A DNA stretch of 8,534 bases. Source: Phascolarctobacterium sp. Lineage in GTDB: Bacteria > Bacillota > Negativicutes > Acidaminococcales > Acidaminococcaceae. Numbering within the stretch: the first letter of the stretch is position 1; the number at the start of each line of letters is the position of its first letter. The stretch spans positions 1 through 8,534 of the forward strand of contig JAKSOJ010000041.1 of assembly GCA_024405645.1 (NCBI GenBank), read 5' to 3'. Below, piece after piece: positions 1-5,916 of the stretch. Position numbers and translations under genes: made by a program. A model generated the notes under the pieces. The model ran no database searches. It was not told where the DNA came from and worked only from the letters and a program-made list of their open reading frames with translations.

Positions 1-1725
1 CGTTCTAGGGAAGACTGGCATTTTAAACGTGGCGAAGTTAAGATGCTTGCCTTCGTTGCAGAAATGCTTTCTATGTATTTAATGAAGGAACGCAACATGC
101 AACGTGAATTAAGGCATAAGGTTAGAGAAGAAAAATACCATAGTGCTTTAGCACATAATTCCGAATATACAATCGTGGCGGATCTTTCTGCTGATATAAT
201 CATTAAAGATGTTCTTGATAATAAAAATCATAGCATTCTTTCTGATATGAAACTAGTTGCTCCGTGCTCCTATAACGAGGCTAATAGACGTTTTCTAACG
301 ATGCATGACGTAAGGGTGCTAACGCCTTCTGGTGAGCAATTCTTTACTCGTGAAGGACTTCTCAACATGTTTGAGCAGGGCGTCCATTATACGTCCGTTG
401 AGTATTATATGCCTCAATTTGATACTTACTACCGCGTAGTTCCTCTTATGGGTACTGATCCGGAAACAGGACATGTGGTAGCTCACATTTTCGGCTATAA
501 CATTACTTCCGAGGTAGAAGAGGAGAAGCGCCAGCGTCAAGTTGTAGAAGAAGCCTTAAAGCAGGCTGAACACGCTAATGCTGCTAAGACTGAATTCTTA
601 AGTAATATGTCCCATGATATTCGTACTCCTATGAACGCGATTATTGGCTTTACAACTTTGGCTGCCAATACAATCGAGGATAGGGCTAAGGTTCTAGAAT
701 ATCTTGCGAAAATAAAATCCTCTAGCAATCATTTGCTGTCTTTAATCAATGATATTCTGGATATGAGTCGTATCGAGTCTGGTAAGATGACCATTGAAGA
801 GACAGAAATCCATATGCCAACCTTTGTTAACGAATTGAAAAATATCGTACAAGGGGAGGCCGATGTTAAAGGTCTGAACTTTGTTGTTAATTGCGAAAGC
901 ATTAAGCATCATCTTGTTATGACGGATAAATTGCGTCTAGACCAAGTGTTCTTAAATTGCTTGAGCAACGCCGTAAAATTTACTCCTAGAGGCGGAACCA
1001 TTACTTTCTCCGTGGAAGAGTTACCTTGTAAGCAGGCAGGCTGCGCTCAATATGAGTTCCGCATTCAAGATACTGGTATTGGTATGAAGCCTGAGTTTAA
1101 GGAGCATATCTTTGAACCCTTTGAAAGGGAACGTAATTCCACCGTAAGTGGTATTCAGGGTACTGGTCTTGGCATGAGCATTGTAAAGCGCATTGTTGAC
1201 ATGCTAGGAGGAACTGTTGTCTGCGATAGTGAACAGGGTAAGGGTTCCTTGTTTACCATTAGCTTGCAATTTAAAGTGGCCGATAATACAGAGCAGGCTA
1301 GCGAAAATCATAACGCTAATTATAATATTGATGAAGCAACCTTAGAAGGTTTGAATATTCTAGTAGTTGAAGATAATGATTTGAATAGGGAAATTGCTGA
1401 AGTAATCATAGGTGAAATGGGAGCAAACATTTATACAGCTGCAGATGGTCATATTGCTGTACAAATGATTGAAAAGGCTCCTCCTCATACCTACGATGTA
1501 GTGCTTATGGATATTCAGATGCCAGTAATGAATGGTATAGAGGCCACTCGTGCTATCCGTAAGCTAGAGGATAAGGAAAAAGCAAGCATTCCCGTTATTG
1601 CCATGACTGCAAATGCCTTTAGTGAAGATAGAAGAGAGGCTTTGAATGCTGGCATGCAAGAATTTGTTACTAAACCTATTCAGATTGATAGAATTGTTCA
1701 TGCAATCTATGAGGTTCTGAAATAA
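1..1725 (+). CDS. Hybrid sensor histidine kinase with receiver domain, 5' end outside the window
   Basis: The reading frame is open from the first base of the window with no stop, so the gene very probably begins upstream; the ATG at 43 has no convincing ribosome binding site and falls inside a helix resembling the end of a GAF domain. Domains by nucleotide position: GAF-like tail 1-130, divergent PAS-like sensor about 160-500, coiled linker 500-580, HisKA 580-780 with motif SHDIRTP (phospho-acceptor His codon 613-615), HATPase_c 900-1270 with N box LSNAVKF, G1 DTGIGM, F box FEPF and G2 GTGLGM, then a receiver 1350-1722 with acidic pair ED, phospho-acceptor Asp in VLMDIQMP (codon 1510-1512), the Thr in AMTANAF and the Lys in VTKPI. 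All catalytic residues are present, so it should autophosphorylate and pass phosphate to its own receiver. It has no HPt or output domain. No membrane segment is visible in the part seen. It is followed after 42 bases by the next kinase without a visible terminator or promoter, so the two are probably co-transcribed. Kinase identity is secure; the signal sensed is unknown. Confidence 0.93.
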   Translation, partial: RSREDWHFKRGEVKMLAFVAEMLSMYLMKERNMQRELRHKVREEKYHSALAHNSEYTIVADLSADIIIKDVLDNKNHSILSDMKLVAPCSYNEANRRFLTMHDVRVLTPSGEQFFTREGLLNMFEQGVHYTSVEYYMPQFDTYYRVVPLMGTDPETGHVVAHIFGYNITSEVEEEKRQRQVVEEALKQAEHANAAKTEFLSNMSHDIRTPMNAIIGFTTLAANTIEDRAKVLEYLAKIKSSSNHLLSLINDILDMSRIESGKMTIEETEIHMPTFVNELKNIVQGEADVKGLNFVVNCESIKHHLVMTDKLRLDQVFLNCLSNAVKFTPRGGTITFSVEELPCKQAGCAQYEFRIQDTGIGMKPEFKEHIFEPFERERNSTVSGIQGTGLGMSIVKRIVDMLGGTVVCDSEQGKGSLFTISLQFKVADNTEQASENHNANYNIDEATLEGLNILVVEDNDLNREIAEVIIGEMGANIYTAADGHIAVQMIEKAPPHTYDVVLMDIQMPVMNGIEATRAIRKLEDKEKASIPVIAMTANAFSEDRREALNAGMQEFVTKPIQIDRIVHAIYEVLK

Positions 1726-1767
1726 ACACGAGCTTATAAAAAGTTTTAACGGAAGAGAGCAGCTCAT

Positions 1768-4700
1768 ATGAAGTTTAATACTGAAAAATTAAAAAACTTA
1801 ATAATGAGTGTATTAGTTATCTGTTGTTGGCTAATAGTTGCTGTGCCAAGTTGTCTGGCCGAGCAAGAAAAATTCCCTGAAAGGACCGTTAAGGTTGGCT
1901 TTAACGAATACCCTGGCTATAACGAAATAGCCTTTGATGGTACGAGAACTGGCTATGGTTATGAATTCCTGAGAATGATTGCACCATATGCCAATTTAAA
2001 GTATATCTATGCTAACTATGATAAGTCTTGGTCGGATGTTATGGAAATGCTGTCCGATGGTAAGGTTGATATAGTGACCGGTGTGCGTAAGCCCGTAGGT
2101 CGCGATAGCAAATATGCTTATAATAACTATGGTATTGGCACAAGCTTTGCCTTGCTTTTGACAGACTACATGCAGACCGATTTTCGTCCTGGTGATGTTG
2201 AGTCCTACAAGGATTTGCATGTTGGCATGCTCAAAAACAGTAGTGTTAATGAGAGCTTTGCTAGCTTTGCCGCTAAAAACAATATTGAATATACTGCTCG
2301 TTACTATGATTCCTTGGAGATTATGCACAGGGATCTGCGTGATGGTAGCTTGAACGCCATTGTTACCACGGACGCTAGAACCTTGTACAATTTTGAGGTC
2401 GTATTAGAGCGTTTTGATAGTGCTCCATATTATGCTGTAACCAAACAGAGCGATATTGACCTCATGAAGAGAATCAACTACGCCATTGCTAAATTGGACG
2501 TTGACCAACCAAACTGGCGTAGCCAACTGAACCAAGAGCATTTCGTTAATTTGCGTAATAATGATGTAAAGTTAAACTTTGACGAGAGAGTTTATTTAAC
2601 GGAATTACAAAAAAATAATCAACCGATCAAGATTTTAATTAATCCTGACCGTGCGCCCTACGCTTCCATCAACAAAAATGGTGAGTTTGAAGGCATTTTC
2701 TTGGATTTGTTAAGACAAGCAGCTGAGCAATGCGACTTCAAATATGTGCTGATTCCTACAAAATCCACAGAGGATTACAACAAAGCTACAACCTTGGGCT
2801 TGGCAGATATTGTTTTCGACAGTCCATCCACCCTTTATGACTCCGAAATTAAGGGTTACAACGTAACTACTTCCTATTACGATGGTAATTTTGCGGAGAT
2901 TTATCGTAAGGGCGAGAGTAAGTTTAAAACCGTAGCCGTAAAAGCTGGCGCAAGAAACATGAACTCTGTTTATGCGGCAATGTACGGCGATAAAGAAATT
3001 ATCGAATATCCCTCCATTGATGCTTGTATTGAAGCTGTAAAAAATGGTAAGGCAGATTGCTGCTACATGTATATTTACACTGCTGCGCATTATGTAACTG
3101 CCGACGTCAAGGGTACCTTGACTTACGAACCTGTACGTGGTCATTATACTAAATTCCGTATTGCTGTTAAGCAAGGAGCCAACCCTTTGCTTTATTCTAT
3201 AATGAATAAGTTCGCTAACTCCGTTACGGATGATACCATGCGTTCTTTGATTGCCAGACATAGGGTGGACGAGGAGCAATCCTTTACTACTTACGTTTAT
3301 CGTAACCCCGTCGGTTTTGTTATTGGTGCTCTGGCAATAATCTTCCTTATTGTCGGTGGCATTGGTTACATGCAATGGAAGAGACGTGTTGTTGAACAAA
3401 AGAAGGAAGCAGAAATTCGTCGCGTAAAAGATATGATGGACGAAATGACTGCAAGCTTCCCAATGGGTATTTTTTCCTATACCTTCGATGATTTTAAAAT
3501 TCTTCTGTCCAACGAAGAGGCTAGGCGTTTGTTGTCTACCGATTTTACCGAAGGCACTCAATTAACAGCGAAAACAATTACCCAAAATATTTTCCCAGAA
3601 GATATTCCCAATGTTTTAAATCAGGCTAGCAATTTAAAAAATATTGGCGATCAGATTGACTATAACTTTAGAGTTAGATTAAATGATGGTTCCTATGCTG
3701 ATGTTTTGGCTACTACTAAGCTACAAGCCTTCGAAGATGGTACAAAATACATCATTACTGGTATGAAGGATAATACGGAGCAGATTAGAACCAACAGACA
3801 ATTACTACAAGAAAGAGCGACCTTCCGTGATTCTCTTTTGAGTAATGCTCGTTATACCTTCAACTTTGATGTCGACGATGGCTATATTAGAGAGGACATT
3901 ATTACAGACGAGGGGATTAGTCTGCTTAGAATGCTCGGCTTGCAGATTCCTGTAAAATTCGATGAATTTGGCGAGAAAGCAGTAAAAGATCTTGGTATTG
4001 TGTTTGAAAAGAAAGAATTTGAAAATGTTCTTTCCTGCCAAGCTTTAAAAAGATTCTATGCTGCTGGCTATAAGGCAGAAGCTCCAGAATACTATTTGTC
4101 TAAAGTGGATAAATACGCGCGTACCCAATGCTTCCTGTATGAAGATTTGGATACAGGTCATCTGATGGCAACCTTATTCAGCTACGATATTACAGAATCT
4201 GTTAAGGAAGAAAAGGCGAAACGTGATTTGTTGAAGGAATCCATGGCTGCAACAGATAGAGCTAATGCTGCTAAGACAGAATTCTTGAGCCAAATGTCCC
4301 ATGATATTCGTACTCCTATGAATGCGATTATCGGCATGACTGCTATTGCTGCTACGCATATGGACGATAGAGCGCGTCTTGAAGATTGCTTGAACAAGAT
4401 TGATACCTCATCTAAGCATTTGCTGGGCCTTATCAACGAAGTTCTGGATATGTCCAAGATTGAAGCAGGCAAGGTTAGTCTTGTTAATGAAGTTTTTGAT
4501 CTAACTCAATTAGTTGATAGCTTGCTGGTTATGACCAAGGTGCAGCTGAACGCAAAGGGTCATAAGCTCATTACTAATATTGATGGCATCGAGCACAAAA
4601 AGGTTATTGGTGACAAGGATAGACTTCAGCAGGTATTCATGAACCTCATGACCAATGCTATTAAGTACACTCCCGATGGTGGCGAGATTAAATTTACCAT

Positions 4701-5415
4701 TTTTGAGAAGCCTACTGGTAGACATAGTTATGCGTGCTATGAATGTGTTTTTGAGGATAATGGCATTGGCATGACTCCTGAGTTCCTAGAGAAAATTTTC
4801 GAACCCTTTGCGCGTGCCGAGGATAGCAGAACCTCGAAAATTCAGGGTACTGGCTTGGGCATGCCTATAGCTAAGAGTATCGTAAATATGATGAACGGTA
4901 CTATCGAAGTTGAGAGTACGTTAAATGTTGGTAGTAAATTTACAGTTGTAGTTTATCTGGAAATTCCTGAGGAAGCTACTGAACTTGAGGAGCCAGTTCA
5001 AGAGACAACCCTCGATAATTTGGATGCGCTGGATTATTCTCATAAACGTGCGCTTGTTGTCGAAGATAACGAAATAAATGCAGAAATTCTAGGCGAAATT
5101 CTTTCCATGACTGGCATGCAGATTGAATATGCTACCGATGGTAAAGAGGCTGTAGAAAAGATGCAGGAAGTAGAAAATAACTACTACGATATCATTTTCA
5201 TGGATATTCAAATGCCAGAGATGAATGGTTATGATGCTACAAGAGCTATTCGTAAGCTTCCTGCAGCATATTATAAAGAGGTTCCTATTATTGCCATGAC
5301 TGCAAATGCCTTCTCTGAAGATGTGCAGATGTCAAGTAGTGCTGGTATGAATGAGCATATCTCTAAACCGGTTGATATTGCTAAGCTCATAGAATGCTTG
5401 AAAAAGTGGCTATGA
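1768..5415 (+). CDS. BvgS/EvgS-type transmembrane hybrid histidine kinase with tandem solute-binding sensor domains
   Basis: The ATG is preceded by GGAAGAGAG at 1751-1759, eight bases away. Of 1215 residues, 1-31 form a signal peptide (Lys-rich start, hydrophobic core, likely cut after SCLA). Two SBP_bac_3 (venus-flytrap) domains follow at about 40-262 and 287-500; the first keeps an Arg (R112) where amino-acid binders hold the ligand carboxylate, while the second looks more degenerate there. One membrane helix lies at 514-535, then a coiled linker, a PAS domain (about 555-680), a second PAS-like region (about 690-812), HisKA with SHDIRTP (H845), HATPase_c (N963, G1 DNGIGM 997-1002, F box FEPF, G2 GTGLGM 1027-1032) and a receiver (E1099/D1100, D1146 in FMDIQMP, T1178, K1200). 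All catalytic residues are intact. The architecture is that of BvgS/EvgS, in which extracytoplasmic domains sense small molecules, but those proteins end in an HPt domain that is absent here; the HPt gene 114 bases downstream probably substitutes. An amino acid or similar small ligand is likely by family, but the actual ligand cannot be read from sequence. Confidence 0.95.
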   Translation: MKFNTEKLKNLIMSVLVICCWLIVAVPSCLAEQEKFPERTVKVGFNEYPGYNEIAFDGTRTGYGYEFLRMIAPYANLKYIYANYDKSWSDVMEMLSDGKVDIVTGVRKPVGRDSKYAYNNYGIGTSFALLLTDYMQTDFRPGDVESYKDLHVGMLKNSSVNESFASFAAKNNIEYTARYYDSLEIMHRDLRDGSLNAIVTTDARTLYNFEVVLERFDSAPYYAVTKQSDIDLMKRINYAIAKLDVDQPNWRSQLNQEHFVNLRNNDVKLNFDERVYLTELQKNNQPIKILINPDRAPYASINKNGEFEGIFLDLLRQAAEQCDFKYVLIPTKSTEDYNKATTLGLADIVFDSPSTLYDSEIKGYNVTTSYYDGNFAEIYRKGESKFKTVAVKAGARNMNSVYAAMYGDKEIIEYPSIDACIEAVKNGKADCCYMYIYTAAHYVTADVKGTLTYEPVRGHYTKFRIAVKQGANPLLYSIMNKFANSVTDDTMRSLIARHRVDEEQSFTTYVYRNPVGFVIGALAIIFLIVGGIGYMQWKRRVVEQKKEAEIRRVKDMMDEMTASFPMGIFSYTFDDFKILLSNEEARRLLSTDFTEGTQLTAKTITQNIFPEDIPNVLNQASNLKNIGDQIDYNFRVRLNDGSYADVLATTKLQAFEDGTKYIITGMKDNTEQIRTNRQLLQERATFRDSLLSNARYTFNFDVDDGYIREDIITDEGISLLRMLGLQIPVKFDEFGEKAVKDLGIVFEKKEFENVLSCQALKRFYAAGYKAEAPEYYLSKVDKYARTQCFLYEDLDTGHLMATLFSYDITESVKEEKAKRDLLKESMAATDRANAAKTEFLSQMSHDIRTPMNAIIGMTAIAATHMDDRARLEDCLNKIDTSSKHLLGLINEVLDMSKIEAGKVSLVNEVFDLTQLVDSLLVMTKVQLNAKGHKLITNIDGIEHKKVIGDKDRLQQVFMNLMTNAIKYTPDGGEIKFTIFEKPTGRHSYACYECVFEDNGIGMTPEFLEKIFEPFARAEDSRTSKIQGTGLGMPIAKSIVNMMNGTIEVESTLNVGSKFTVVVYLEIPEEATELEEPVQETTLDNLDALDYSHKRALVVEDNEINAEILGEILSMTGMQIEYATDGKEAVEKMQEVENNYYDIIFMDIQMPEMNGYDATRAIRKLPAAYYKEVPIIAMTANAFSEDVQMSSSAGMNEHISKPVDIAKLIECLKKWL

Positions 5416-5423
5416 TATGAGAA

Positions 5424-5451
5424 TTGTTACTAGTTGTGAATTCTTTGTGAA
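5424..5451. repeat. Phased TTGT(T/G)A direct repeats upstream of the HPt promoter
   Basis: TTGTTA at 5424-5429, TTGTGA at 5434-5439 and TTGTGA at 5445-5450 are spaced 10 and 11 bases apart, about one helical turn. The last two extend to TTGTGAA. They lie about 50-78 bases upstream of the expected transcription start of the HPt promoter, a usual place for an activator such as an OmpR/PhoB-type response regulator, which often binds direct repeats with 10-11 base spacing. Short repeats in AT-rich DNA can arise by chance, so the regulatory reading is inference. Confidence 0.35.
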
Positions 5452-5466
5452 ATCGACGATTGTCTA

Positions 5467-5495
5467 TTGAGAAAAGATTTTTCATAGTTTATAAT
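5467..5495 (+). promoter_or_regulatory. Sigma-70-type promoter for the HPt and pseudokinase genes
   Basis: A -35 box TTGAGA at 5467-5472 and a perfect -10 box TATAAT at 5490-5495 are separated by 17 bases, the optimal spacing. The expected start is near 5502, giving a leader of about 28 bases before the HPt ATG. No Rho-independent terminator is visible between the end of the upstream kinase at 5415 and this promoter, so the two downstream genes may be expressed both from this promoter and by read-through. Confidence 0.65.
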
Positions 5496-5529
5496 TTTTT
5501 GTGTTATTTTGGAGTGAAAGAGGAACCCA

Positions 5530-5877
5530 ATGAACATTAAGGAATTTTACGAAATTACCGGGAGTAATTACCAAGAAGCTGTATCTCGTATGATGAACGA
5601 TGCGTTTGTAAAACGTTTTGCCTTAAAATTTGTTAATGATAAATCTTTTGCAGATTTGGAGGCTAACCTGGAAGCAAACAATACAGAAAACGCTTTTCGT
5701 GCAGCACATACTCTCAAAGGGGTTTGTATGAACTTGGCTTTCACAAAGCTTGGTAAGGTTTCTAGTGACATTACGGAAATGCTCCGTGGTGGCGATTTGG
5801 CTGCTGCTAAAGCTTATTTTCCTGTTGTCAAAGAAGCATACCAAATTGTTATTGAGAAATTACAACAGGTTGCCTAA
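5530..5877 (+). CDS. Stand-alone HPt (histidine phosphotransfer) protein
   Basis: This 115-residue protein is about the size of a single HPt four-helix bundle. It carries the signature AAHTLKG at 58-64 with the phospho-acceptor H60 (codon 5707-5709), followed by the small and hydrophobic residues usual in the motif (GVCMNLAFTKL). It has no kinase or membrane part and should be cytoplasmic. Its expected role is to take phosphate from a receiver aspartate of a hybrid kinase and hand it to another receiver, in either direction. The two hybrid kinases upstream lack HPt domains, and the downstream protein has two receivers, so all are plausible partners. The ATG is preceded by AAGAGGAA at 5518-5525. 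The next gene starts 39 bases after its stop with no terminator between, so they are probably one transcript. Domain identity is strong; partner identity is inference. Confidence 0.93.
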   Translation: MNIKEFYEITGSNYQEAVSRMMNDAFVKRFALKFVNDKSFADLEANLEANNTENAFRAAHTLKGVCMNLAFTKLGKVSSDITEMLRGGDLAAAKAYFPVVKEAYQIVIEKLQQVA

Positions 5878-5916
5878 TATTTAACTCATAAATGGTTTTT
5901 AAGGAAGATTTTATAT

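Noticed and set aside
43..45. ATG at 43 as the true start of the first kinase
   Set aside because: The frame stays open to base 1 with residues that continue a GAF-like helix, and no purine-rich ribosome binding site stands at the proper distance, so the start is more likely upstream of the window.
1730..1765. GAGCT/AGCTC inverted repeat between the first two kinase genes as a terminator or regulatory hairpin
   Set aside because: Only five pairs with a 26-base loop and no T run; it is not stable enough to support a call.
2710..3561. Long open frame on the minus strand inside the second kinase gene (283 codons)
   Set aside because: It is antisense to a fully supported kinase gene, its translation shows no recognisable domain, and no ribosome binding site or promoter supports it. 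Other minus-strand frames of 60-170 codons across the cluster are rejected for the same reasons.
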